Shown: piece after piece, positions 37,341 through 44,481 of the stretch | Numbering within the stretch: the first letter of the stretch is position 1 | Layout: every line of letters starts with the position of its first letter | Assembly (NCBI RefSeq): GCF_014495845.1 | Contig: NZ_CP061080.1 | Location: forward strand, 4,764,001 to 4,828,000 | Source of the DNA: Aquibium microcysteis | GTDB lineage: Bacteria > Pseudomonadota > Alphaproteobacteria > Rhizobiales > Rhizobiaceae | Direction of reading: 5' to 3' | Length of the DNA: 64,000 nt | Program-made: the position numbers and the translations under genes | The notes under the pieces: generated by a model | The model's input: only the letters and a program-made list of their open reading frames with translations | Database searches by the model: none | Told to the model about the DNA's origin: nothing

Positions 37341-37414
37341 CGGCCACACTGCCCTCAGCGCCTCCCGACGTGCCGGGGGCCGATGCAGCCCGGCTGCAGC
37401 ACGCTCCGTTCATG

Positions 37415-37435
37415 AAAAAGCCGCCCGAGGGCGGC
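37415..37435 (-). terminator. Intrinsic terminator of irr
   Basis: On the minus strand GCCGCC pairs with GGGCGGC over a 3-nt loop (37435-37420), followed by five T (37419-37415), 27 nt after the irr stop. Confidence 0.8.
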
Positions 37436-37462
37436 CCCATAGGTCGACGGCGAGGTTGCCGC

Positions 37463-37930
37463 TCAGCGTTTCGGACGCAGTCGCACGACGATGTCGACGT
37501 TGACGATCTCCATGCCCTCCGGCGGCTCGGGAAGATTGTGCACCGTCACCGAGCCGGTGTCGATGTCGAGCACGGTGTTCTCGCCCTCGACGAAGAAATG
37601 ATGATGGTCCGACGTGTTGGTGTCGAAATAGGTCTTGGCGCCCTCGACCGCCAGGATGCGCAGCATGCCGGCATCCGTGAACTGGTGCAGCGTGTTGTAG
37701 ACGGTGGCCAGCGATACCGGCACGTCGGCGTTCAGCGCCTCTTCGTGCAGTTCCTCGGCCGAAACATGGCGGTCGCCCTTGGCGAAGAGAAGGCTGGCGA
37801 GCGCAATGCGCTGGCGTGTCGGCCGCAGCCCCGCCTCCCGCACTTTCTCCATCACCACGGATGACGCCTCGCGCATCATGTCCTTCCACCATGCCCCATC
37901 GGGGCCCTGCCGCTGTCCGCCGGTCGCCAT
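37463..37930 (-). CDS. irr: Iron response regulator Irr (Fur family)
   Basis: Rhizobial iron/heme-status regulator: under iron limitation Irr accumulates and binds ICE/Irr boxes, repressing iron-consuming genes and activating some uptake genes. The product (155 residues from 37930) has the winged helix AGLRPTRQRIALASLLFAKGDRHVSAEELHEEA with DVPVSLATVYNTLHQFTDAGML, and the histidine cluster TSDHHHFFVEGEN typical of Irr. It lacks the GCPWHD heme motif of Bradyrhizobium Irr, as in most other rhizobia. Starts at 37879 or 37876, nearer the conserved part, or a TTG at 37948 are possible. Followed by its own terminator. Confidence 0.93.
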   Translation of the reverse strand: MATGGQRQGPDGAWWKDMMREASSVVMEKVREAGLRPTRQRIALASLLFAKGDRHVSAEELHEEALNADVPVSLATVYNTLHQFTDAGMLRILAVEGAKTYFDTNTSDHHHFFVEGENTVLDIDTGSVTVHNLPEPPEGMEIVNVDIVVRLRPKR

Positions 37931-38071
37931 GGGCCGGCGCAAACCCAAGACAGGGATATATTATTTCCCGGCCGCGAGATCAATACGCGTGCCGGACCGC
38001 AGCATTCCTACCGCGGGCGCGGTTCCCTTTCCAGCGCTCGTCGGCGCGACATCCTGTCGGACGACCCGGCA

Positions 38072-38572
38072 TCAGTCGCTCTCTCCCTCGATGGATGGAA
38101 CCGATACCCCGGCCATCTCCGCGGCGGTGAGCCGTGCCGCGCCTGCACGCGCGAAGCGCAGCAGCAGCGCCTTGCGGGTGGCGGCTGCCAGCCGGTGCTT
38201 GGGCGCTTCCCGCAGGATCTCCGCGCCGTAGCCGTCCGACAGGATGAACCCGCATTCGGCGGGAAAGATCGAGGCTGGAACCTCGGGGTGCGTGGCGAAG
38301 AAGAAGCGGTCGGAGTGCAGCCGGTAGTCAGGCCATTTGCGGTCGACGCGGAAGTCCTCGATCGACGACTTGATCTCGATGATCCAGATCTCGCCGCCTC
38401 TGGTGAGCGCGACGAGATCGGCACGCCGGCCGCCCGCGAGGGAGAGTTCCGGCAGAACGTGCGCGCTCATCTGCAGGAGCATCCGCTGCACGCCGCGGCG
38501 GATGACGAGGGCCCTGTCCGACTGGCGGCCATCGGCGAGCGGGTTGACGGGAATCGGCGAGACGATCGGCAT
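38072..38572 (-). CDS. mmcB: MmcB family DNA repair protein
   Basis: A 166-residue protein of the MmcB-like family, which in Caulobacter is a damage-induced factor for mitomycin C tolerance. It has a PD-(D/E)xK nuclease-like core: RRADLVALTRGGEIWIIEIKSS (Asp, then Glu-x-Lys), followed by DFRVDRKWPDYRLHSDRFFFATHPEVP. Starting at 38572 (MPIVSPIPVNP) gives the family length; the frame extends to 38698 without similarity. I found no canonical alphaproteobacterial LexA box (GTTC-N7-GTTC) in the 120 bp upstream, so damage induction is not supported by what I can see. Confidence 0.88.
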   Translation of the reverse strand: MPIVSPIPVNPLADGRQSDRALVIRRGVQRMLLQMSAHVLPELSLAGGRRADLVALTRGGEIWIIEIKSSIEDFRVDRKWPDYRLHSDRFFFATHPEVPASIFPAECGFILSDGYGAEILREAPKHRLAAATRKALLLRFARAGAARLTAAEMAGVSVPSIEGESD

Positions 38573-38828
38573 GACCGCACAATGCCATTTCGGGGAGGCG
38601 CGGGAAACCCGGCCGGGTGCAACTGCGGCGGCGTCCCGTGGCCATGCCTCAGCGCAGGCGCGAGAAATTGTTGCCGAATTGCAATAAATGTGGCGCAAAG
38701 GTGTCCCGCATCCGGACTGGAGGCAAGGTTCTGCTTGGACTCGTATGGTAAAGCTGCGTTAACGATTTGGACCTAAGCATGTCTCGGATAAGGCGGACGG
38801 CAACGTCCCGGAACACTGGGAAGGCACA

Positions 38829-39449
38829 ATGAACGCAAGGACTTTTCTGATTGCCGCGAGCCTGGCACTGGCCACGGCCCTGACGGGCTGTTCCACGGAC
38901 GGTTCGGTCACGATGTTCTCGTCGGGCTACGGCTCCAAGAAGGATGCCGGCTACCAGCTGCCCGCCATTCCCATTTCGAAGGTGCCGAGCAAGTATCACC
39001 GCCAGATGGTGCGCTACGAGACGAAGGAGAAACCCGGCACCATCGTCGTCGACACCAACCAGAAGTTCCTCTACTTCGTCATGCCCGAGGGCAAGGCCAT
39101 GCGCTACGGCATCGGCGTCGGCCGCGAGGGCTTCGAGTGGAAGGGCACCGCCCGCATCGCCATGAAGCGGGAATGGCCGGTCTGGACACCGCCCGCCGCG
39201 ATGATCGGCCGCCAGCCCGAACTCGCCAAGTGGCGCGGCGGCATGCCGGGCGGCCTGATGAACCCGCTCGGCGCCCGCGCGCTCTACCTCTACAACAAGA
39301 ACGGCGATTCCGGGTACCGCCTGCACGGAACCCCGGAATGGAACTCGATCGGCCACGCGATGTCGTCCGGTTGCATCCGCCTCATCAACCAGGACATCAT
39401 CGATCTCTACAACCGGGCCGAGAACGGCGCGAAGGTCATCGTGATGTAG
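38829..39449 (+). CDS. L,D-transpeptidase lipoprotein (YkuD family)
   Basis: Periplasmic enzyme that makes 3-3 peptidoglycan cross-links or, in alphaproteobacteria, joins outer-membrane proteins to peptidoglycan. The 206-residue precursor has a lipoprotein signal ending LTGC (Cys21), then a YkuD domain with IVVDTNQKFLYFVMP and the catalytic block HGTPEWNSIGH-MSSGCIRL, with His166 and nucleophile Cys182. The residue after Cys21 is Ser, not Asp, so outer-membrane sorting is expected. GGGAAGG precedes the ATG. A strong terminator follows 44 nt after the stop. Divergent from mmcB. Confidence 0.93.
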   Translation: MNARTFLIAASLALATALTGCSTDGSVTMFSSGYGSKKDAGYQLPAIPISKVPSKYHRQMVRYETKEKPGTIVVDTNQKFLYFVMPEGKAMRYGIGVGREGFEWKGTARIAMKREWPVWTPPAAMIGRQPELAKWRGGMPGGLMNPLGARALYLYNKNGDSGYRLHGTPEWNSIGHAMSSGCIRLINQDIIDLYNRAENGAKVIVM

Positions 39450-39492
39450 ATCTGCCGCGAACCGTCCAGGCAACACGGACGTCGATGCAACG

Positions 39493-39521
39493 AAAAACCG
39501 GGCTGCGAGGCCCGGTTTTTT
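39493..39521. terminator. Bidirectional intrinsic terminator
   Basis: AAAAACCGGGC and GCCCGGTTTTTT flank a short loop; A-run and T-run serve both strands. It separates the convergent L,D-transpeptidase and NifU-like genes. Confidence 0.9.
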
Positions 39522-39567
39522 GTCGTCGGATTTCGGGACGGCCGGATTTCGGCTTCCGGTTCCGCCG

Positions 39568-40137
39568 CTACATCACCTGTTCGACCTGCTGGACTTCCGG
39601 CACGAAGTGGCGGAGCAGGTTCTGGATGCCATGCTTCAGCGTCGCGGTGGAGGAGGGGCAGCCGGCGCAGGCGCCCTTCATGTGCAGGAAGACCGTGCCG
39701 TTCTCGAAGCCGCGAAAGGTGATGTCGCCGCCGTCCTGCGCCACCGCCGGCCGCACGCGGGTGTCGAGCAGTTCCTTGATCGTCAGCACGATCTCCTCGT
39801 CCGCCTTGTCGAAGAACTCCTCTCCGCTCTCGGCGTCGCCTTCCGACGTGGCCGTGGCCATCACGGGCGCGCCGGACATGAAGTGCTCCATGATCGTGCC
39901 GAGAATGGCAGGCTTCAGATGCTGCCATTCCGGTCCGTCCTTGGTGACGGTGATGAAATCGTAGCCGAAGAAGACGCCGGTCACGCCCGGGATGTCGAAG
40001 AGGCGTCCGGCGAGCGCCGAGGAGGCGCCTGCGGTGCCGGGGTCCCGAAAGTCGGCGGTGCCCTCGTTCATCACCACTTTGCCCGGGAGGAACTTGAGCG
40101 TCGCGGGGTTGGGCGTGGCTTCCGTCTGGATGAACAT
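39568..40137 (-). CDS. fssA: NifU-like Fe-S scaffold protein (FssA/Nfu type)
   Basis: A 189-residue Fe-S cluster carrier. An N-terminal Nfu-N domain (MFIQTEATPNPATLKFLPGK, FFGYDFITVTK) is followed by the C-terminal NifU-like domain ending in GACAGCPSST, where Cys157 and Cys160 hold the cluster. In Rhizobium the homologue fssA is a described Irr-regulated gene. AGGAGAA lies 7 nt before the ATG, and an Irr-type box lies immediately upstream, so the gene is expected to fall under iron control by the Irr encoded 2 kb away. Terminates at the shared bidirectional terminator. Confidence 0.92.
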   Translation of the reverse strand: MFIQTEATPNPATLKFLPGKVVMNEGTADFRDPGTAGASSALAGRLFDIPGVTGVFFGYDFITVTKDGPEWQHLKPAILGTIMEHFMSGAPVMATATSEGDAESGEEFFDKADEEIVLTIKELLDTRVRPAVAQDGGDITFRGFENGTVFLHMKGACAGCPSSTATLKHGIQNLLRHFVPEVQQVEQVM

Positions 40138-40160
40138 GGCGGGTTCTCCTGCCGTTAGTT

Positions 40161-40177
40161 TTGAATAATTCTAAATA
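40161..40177. promoter_or_regulatory. Irr (ICE) box upstream of the NifU-like gene
   Basis: On the minus strand TTTAGAA-TTA-TTCAAAA matches the rhizobial Irr consensus TTTAGAA-N3-TTCTAAA at 13 of 14 positions. It lies 24 bp upstream of the ATG, over the likely promoter, a position that suits repression under iron limitation. Confidence 0.75.
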
Positions 40178-40237
40178 GGCGTCTTGAGCCGTCCGTTCAA
40201 GCGGTTGCCCGCCGAAAGCTCGACGTGCCGGTCCTCG

Positions 40238-40732
40238 TCAGGCGAGGGCTTCTATGTCTTCGTCCGTGAGATTGGCGGGAACGACGGTGACGGGGATCTG
40301 GAACCCGGTGGCGCCCTTTCCCGAAATCGACGACACCAGCGGCCCGGGTCCTTCCTTCGAAATGCCGGCGGCGAGGATCAGGATGGCGATGTCCTGGTCC
40401 TCCTCGATCAGCTTGCGAATCTCTTCCGCAGCCTCTCCCTCGCGGACCACCAGCTCCGGCTCGATGCCGGAGCGCTCGCGCACCTTGGCGGCCGCCTGGT
40501 CGAGCGCGGCGCTCGCGGTGGCGCTCGCTTCCTCGCGCATGATCTTTTCGACGCCCATCCACTGCTGGAAGTCGGAGGGTTCGATCACGAACAGGAGAAC
40601 GAGGGCGCCGCCGGTGGTGAGCGCACGTCGGGAGGCATAGGCGACGGCGCGCTCGCACTCCGGTGTGTCGTCGACGACCGCGAGGAACTTTCGCCGATGG
40701 CCGGCTTCCCGGCTCAGTCGCTTGGAGACCAT
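40238..40732 (-). CDS. Universal stress protein family protein
   Basis: A 164-residue single UspA domain protein: RKFLAVVDDTPECERAVAYASRRA at the start of the fold, VLLFVIEPSDFQQWMG, and ILILAAGISKEGPGPLVSSISGKGATGFQIPVTVVPANL. The ATP-binding loop G-x2-G-x9-G-S/T is degenerate (the usual GSRG replaced by ISKEGPGP), so ATP binding is doubtful. Universal stress proteins accumulate in starvation and oxidative stress. Downstream of trpS in the same orientation, but separated by 189 bp that contain a palindromic repeat, so separate transcription is likely. Confidence 0.88.
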   Translation of the reverse strand: MVSKRLSREAGHRRKFLAVVDDTPECERAVAYASRRALTTGGALVLLFVIEPSDFQQWMGVEKIMREEASATASAALDQAAAKVRERSGIEPELVVREGEAAEEIRKLIEEDQDIAILILAAGISKEGPGPLVSSISGKGATGFQIPVTVVPANLTDEDIEALA

Positions 40733-40823
40733 TCAGTCCTTGTGCTCCGTTGATCGCGCGCAATCTGCCACCCCCGCAGCCGCGCCGCAAGCCACGGGGC
40801 AGGTGAAGGTCCCGCGTTGAAAC

Positions 40824-40866
40824 CATGTCTCCCGAAACCGGGAGCCGGTTCCGGGGGAAAGACATG
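40824..40866. repeat. Short palindromic intergenic repeat
   Basis: CATGTCTCCCGAAACCGG at the left and CCGG-TTCCGGGGG-AAAGACATG at the right form an imperfect inverted repeat of about 43 bp. CATGTCTCCCGAAA-type ends are frequent in small palindromes between rhizobial genes. It is the main content of the trpS-usp gap. Confidence 0.55.
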
Positions 40867-40921
40867 CGCGGAAACAGAGATCCGACCCGTGCGGAGCGAA
40901 TCCGAAAGATCGCGACACGCT

Positions 40922-41989
40922 TCAGTCCGTCAGCAGTCCGATGATCTCGCGCACGCCCTTCATCGTCGCCTCGGCCTGCGCGCCGGCGCGCTCGCCACCG
41001 TCGCGCAGGACGGAATCGACATAGGCGCGGTCGGCGGAGATACGCCGCATCTCGGCTGCGATCGGAGCGAGCTTCTCGACCGCCAGATCGGCCAGGGCGG
41101 GCTTGAACGCGGAGAACTGCTGGCCACCGAAATCGCGGATCACCTGCTCGCGCGGGCATTCGGCGAGAGCCGCATAGATGCCGACGAGGTTTTCGGCCTC
41201 CGGGCGCCCCTTGAGCCCCTCCACGTCGGACGGCAGTGCCTCCGGGTCGGTCTTGGCCTTGCGGATCTTCTTGGAGATCGTGTCGGCGTCGTCGGTCAGG
41301 TTGATGCGCGACAGGTCCGACGGATCCGACTTCGACATCTTCTTCGAACCGTCGCGCAGGCTCATCACCCGCGTCGCCGGCCCCTCGATCAGCGGCTCGG
41401 TGAGCGGGAAGAAGCCGTTGACGGTTTCCTCGCCCATCTGCATCTCGACGCCGAGGCCGAGCGCGCCGATCCTGCCGGAGAAGTCGTTGTTGAACTTGAT
41501 GGCGATGTCGCGCGTCAGCTCCAGGTGCTGCTTCTGGTCGTCGCCGACCGGCACGTGGGTGGCGCGATAGACGAGAATGTCGGCCGCCATCAGGCTCGGA
41601 TAGGCGAGCAGCCCGAGCGACGCGTTCTCGCGATCCTTGCCGGCCTTGTCCTTGAACTGCGTCATGCGGTTCATCCAGCCGATCCGCGCCACGCAGTTGA
41701 ACACCCAGGCGAGTTCCGCATGCTGCGGCACCCGCGCCTGATTGAAGACGATGTGCTTCTTCGGATCGATGCCCGAGGCGAGGAAGGCGGCGGTGATGGA
41801 GCGCGTCTGCTCGGCGAGATCCTCGTGCACCAGTTGCGCGGTGATCGAGTGCAGGTCGACGACGCAGTAGATGCAGTCATGCGTCTCCTGCAGCGCGACG
41901 AACTTGCGGATGGCGCCGAGATAATTGCCGAGATGCAGGTTGCCTGTCGGCTGGACGCCGGAGAAGACGAGCGGCTTGAAGCTGGACAT
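40922..41989 (-). CDS. trpS: Tryptophan-tRNA ligase
   Basis: Class I synthetase charging tRNA-Trp. The 355-residue product has the HIGH-equivalent TGNLHLGNY at 15-23 and the KMSKS loop near 217-221, with VFSGVQPTG and [11 protein letters not shown] typical of TrpRS. The start at 41989 ([11 protein letters not shown]) is preceded by GAGGATC and gives the normal length; 24 further upstream residues are not conserved. Divergent from the VapBC genes, sharing about 160 bp of upstream sequence. No T-box or leader peptide was seen. Confidence 0.96.
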   Translation of the reverse strand: MSSFKPLVFSGVQPTGNLHLGNYLGAIRKFVALQETHDCIYCVVDLHSITAQLVHEDLAEQTRSITAAFLASGIDPKKHIVFNQARVPQHAELAWVFNCVARIGWMNRMTQFKDKAGKDRENASLGLLAYPSLMAADILVYRATHVPVGDDQKQHLELTRDIAIKFNNDFSGRIGALGLGVEMQMGEETVNGFFPLTEPLIEGPATRVMSLRDGSKKMSKSDPSDLSRINLTDDADTISKKIRKAKTDPEALPSDVEGLKGRPEAENLVGIYAALAECPREQVIRDFGGQQFSAFKPALADLAVEKLAPIAAEMRRISADRAYVDSVLRDGGERAGAQAEATMKGVREIIGLLTD

Positions 41990-42148
41990 CGAGATCCTCG
42001 TGGGGTGGCTTGTGGAGGGCCGTTTCGCGCGCGGCGAAAGTCGAGCGGGCTTATGGCGCAAGGGCGCAGAGGGCGCAAGGGGCGGTTCGATGGCATTGAC
42101 TGGTGGGCCGAGCCTCTACAAATTCTCCTCTGCAGGTGGGTAAAGACA

Positions 42149-42421
42149 ATGACCATCAACATCACTAACAAGGAAGCCGACCGTCTCACCCGCAGGCTCG
42201 CGGAGATCGAGGGCGTGGGACTGACGGACGCTGTCATCATCGCGGTGAGCGAAGCGTTGCAGCGTCGCAGAGGCGATCCGATGGAGAGCGCCGAGCGGCT
42301 TCGTGCCGAGTTCGGGATCCCATCGACAGGTGAGATGCGGAAGCCCTTGCCTCGCTCTGTATGGGACGAAATGTCCGGTGAGGAGCCTGGGTTCTCTCCC
42401 GAAGAAGGCGAGGCCAGATGA
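42149..42421 (+). CDS. vapB: VapB-like antitoxin
   Basis: A 90-residue protein starting MTINITNKEADRLTRRLAEIEGVGLTDAVIIAVSEALQRRR, the ribbon-helix-helix-like DNA-binding region of the PSK/VapB group. An acidic, Pro-rich C-terminus (MSGEEPGFSPEEGEAR) follows that should wrap around the toxin. It overlaps vapC by ATGA at 42418, standard for type II pairs. The VapBC complex would be expected to repress its own promoter in the trpS-vapB gap. The frame is open far upstream only because it is antisense to trpS. Confidence 0.85.
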   Translation: MTINITNKEADRLTRRLAEIEGVGLTDAVIIAVSEALQRRRGDPMESAERLRAEFGIPSTGEMRKPLPRSVWDEMSGEEPGFSPEEGEAR

Positions 42422-42825
42422 TTTTCGTCGATGCCGCTGCCATCGTCGCGATCCTCGGCAACGAGCCCGAGGCCAAGCGTTGTGCTGCTGGCATTCTGGC
42501 CTATTCCCGACCGTTCACATCCCCTATTGCCGTTTGGGAGGCGACGGTTGCGCTCGCGAGAGCGGACCATCTCGGTCTTTCCCCAATGGATAGTGCGAAG
42601 ATGGTCGAACGGTTCCTGCAGGAAAACGGCATCGAATTACGCCAGCTTCCTCCGCCTGCGGCAACCGTCGAGCTCTCAACGGACGCCGCACATCGATATC
42701 GATCAGGTCGCCAGCGTCTCAACCTTGCCGACTGCTTCCATTATGCATGCGCCAAGCACGGCGGCGCCCCGATTCTGTCGATTGCCGACGAGTTCCGCTT
42801 CACGGACCTGGAGGTGCATCCTTGA
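42418..42825 (+). CDS. vapC: VapC toxin, PIN-domain ribonuclease
   Basis: A 135-residue PIN nuclease with the expected acidic residues: Asp5 (MIFVDAAAIV), Glu41 (AVWEATVAL), Asp105 (LNLADCFHYACAK) and Asp124 (SIADEF). Characterised VapC toxins cleave initiator tRNA or rRNA and stop translation; the target here is unknown. All catalytic positions are present, so it should be active. Its 3' end overlaps the convergent murJ 3' end by 26 nt. Confidence 0.9.
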   Translation: MIFVDAAAIVAILGNEPEAKRCAAGILAYSRPFTSPIAVWEATVALARADHLGLSPMDSAKMVERFLQENGIELRQLPPPAATVELSTDAAHRYRSGRQRLNLADCFHYACAKHGGAPILSIADEFRFTDLEVHP

Positions 42826-44383
42826 CCCGCTTTCGCCTCCGCAGCAGGCGCATCAGCTGCGCGCGGTCCAGCGCCCCTGTGGCGATGACGAGCCCGAAAT
42901 AGAGAACGGCCGCGAGGCCGATGATCCCGAGCACGGTGACCAGACGCAGCAGCTTCGGCCCGGCGAGCCACGCCGCGGACACGACCTGGAGCGCCCAGAG
43001 GGCGCCACCCATCACCGCGCCGGCGAACAGGATCAATGCGACGCGCCGGAGCGTTGCCGGCGACGGGCGGAAGGCGTCGCGCGCCCACAGCGTGCCCGCC
43101 AGCAGGACGACGTTGATCCAGGCGGCGATGGAGGTGGCGAGCGCCAGGCCGACATGGCCGAGGACCGGGAAGAGGGCGAGAGCGCCGACGATGTTGACCA
43201 CGACCGCTACCATCGAGAACCACATCGGCGTCTTCATGTCCTCGCGCGCGAAGAAGCCCGGCGAGAACACCTTGATCAGGACGTAGGCGGGCAGGCCGAC
43301 GGCGAAGGCCGCCAGTGCCGCGGCAGTCAGGTCCGTGGTTTCGGCCGTGAAGGCGCCGCGCTCGTAGAGCAGGGCCACGATCGGCGCGGGCATGACCACG
43401 AGCCCGACCGCGGCGGGAAAGGTCAGCCCCAGCGCGAACTCCAGCGAGCGGTTCTGCAGATGCTGCGCGTCGGCCTCGTCCCCGGCCTTCAGCGAACGGG
43501 CGAGTTCAGGCAGGAGCACGACGCCGACGGCGATTCCGATGACACCGAGCGGCAGCTGGTTGATGCGGTCGGCATAGTTGAGCAGTGCGATCGCGCCGTC
43601 CTGAGCCGAGGCGATGATCTGCCCGACGAGCAGGTTGATCTGCGTGACCCCGCCCGTCAGCAGGGCGGGCCCCATCAGCACAAGCAGCCGCCGCACCGCG
43701 GGCGTTATCCGGGGGCGCCGCAGGCGCATCGAATAGCCCTGGCGGTGCGTACCCCACATCAGGAAGAGGAGCTGTGCGATGCCGGAAGCGAAGACGCCCC
43801 AGGCGAGCCACAGGCCGGTGATGCGCGCTTCGACCCCGATGGTCATCGCCGCCACGAGCACGCAGATGAGGATGACGTTGAGCAGCACCGGCACGATCGC
43901 GGCGAGGAAGTAGCGCCGCATCGAATTGAGGATCCCCGACAGCATGGCGACCAGCGACATGCAGAACAGGTAGGGGAACATGATCCTGGTCATGAGGACC
44001 GTGAGGTCGAACTTGTCGGGCGTGTCGGCGAAGGCGGGCGCTATGACCGTGCCGACGAGAAAGGGCATGAAGACGATCGCCAGCACCGACAGGACGAGCA
44101 GTGCGACGACCAGCACCGACAGCACCTCCTCCGCGAAGCGGCGTGCGCCGGCCATGCCGTCGCCCTCCAGTTCCTTCGCGAAGAGCGGGATGAAGGCCGT
44201 GTTGAAGGCGCCCTCGGCGAAGAGCCGGCGGAACAGGTTGGGAAACCGGAAGGCGGCGTAGAAGGCGTCGGCGACCGGTCCCGCCCCGAGCGCGGCGCCG
44301 ATCAGCGCCTCGCGCACGAAGCCGAAGATGCGGCTGGCCATGGTGGCGCCGCCGACGCTCGCGAACTTGCCGATGAGGCTCAT
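42800..44383 (-). CDS. murJ: Lipid II flippase MurJ
   Basis: Moves lipid II across the inner membrane for peptidoglycan synthesis. The 527-residue product has about 14 membrane segments, starting with MSLIGKFASVGGATMASRIFGFVREALIGAALGAGPVADAFYAAFRFPNLFRRLFAEGAFNTAFIPLF, the conserved MurJ N-terminus with its charged cavity residues. SPGFFAREDMKTPMW is the other family motif. It is 98 bp downstream of glnD on the same strand, a common alphaproteobacterial pairing. Its last 26 nt overlap vapC on the other strand. Confidence 0.95.
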   Translation of the reverse strand: MSLIGKFASVGGATMASRIFGFVREALIGAALGAGPVADAFYAAFRFPNLFRRLFAEGAFNTAFIPLFAKELEGDGMAGARRFAEEVLSVLVVALLVLSVLAIVFMPFLVGTVIAPAFADTPDKFDLTVLMTRIMFPYLFCMSLVAMLSGILNSMRRYFLAAIVPVLLNVILICVLVAAMTIGVEARITGLWLAWGVFASGIAQLLFLMWGTHRQGYSMRLRRPRITPAVRRLLVLMGPALLTGGVTQINLLVGQIIASAQDGAIALLNYADRINQLPLGVIGIAVGVVLLPELARSLKAGDEADAQHLQNRSLEFALGLTFPAAVGLVVMPAPIVALLYERGAFTAETTDLTAAALAAFAVGLPAYVLIKVFSPGFFAREDMKTPMWFSMVAVVVNIVGALALFPVLGHVGLALATSIAAWINVVLLAGTLWARDAFRPSPATLRRVALILFAGAVMGGALWALQVVSAAWLAGPKLLRLVTVLGIIGLAAVLYFGLVIATGALDRAQLMRLLRRRKRVKDAPPGP

Positions 44384-44481
44384 GCGGCACCGAGGCAGCG
44401 GGAGGAAGGGTTGCGGCGGTCCGGCTGGCGGACCGCCGGCGCGAACCGGTCGACGGCGGAAAGCTCCCTCTTCATTTCTGG

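Noticed and set aside
38573..38700. LexA box for SOS control of mmcB
   Set aside because: No GTTC-N7-GTTC or close variant was found upstream of mmcB.
40180..40202. TTGAGCCGTCCGTTCAA as a second FNR box
   Set aside because: The half-sites TTGA and TCAA are spaced by 9 nt here, not the required 6 nt.
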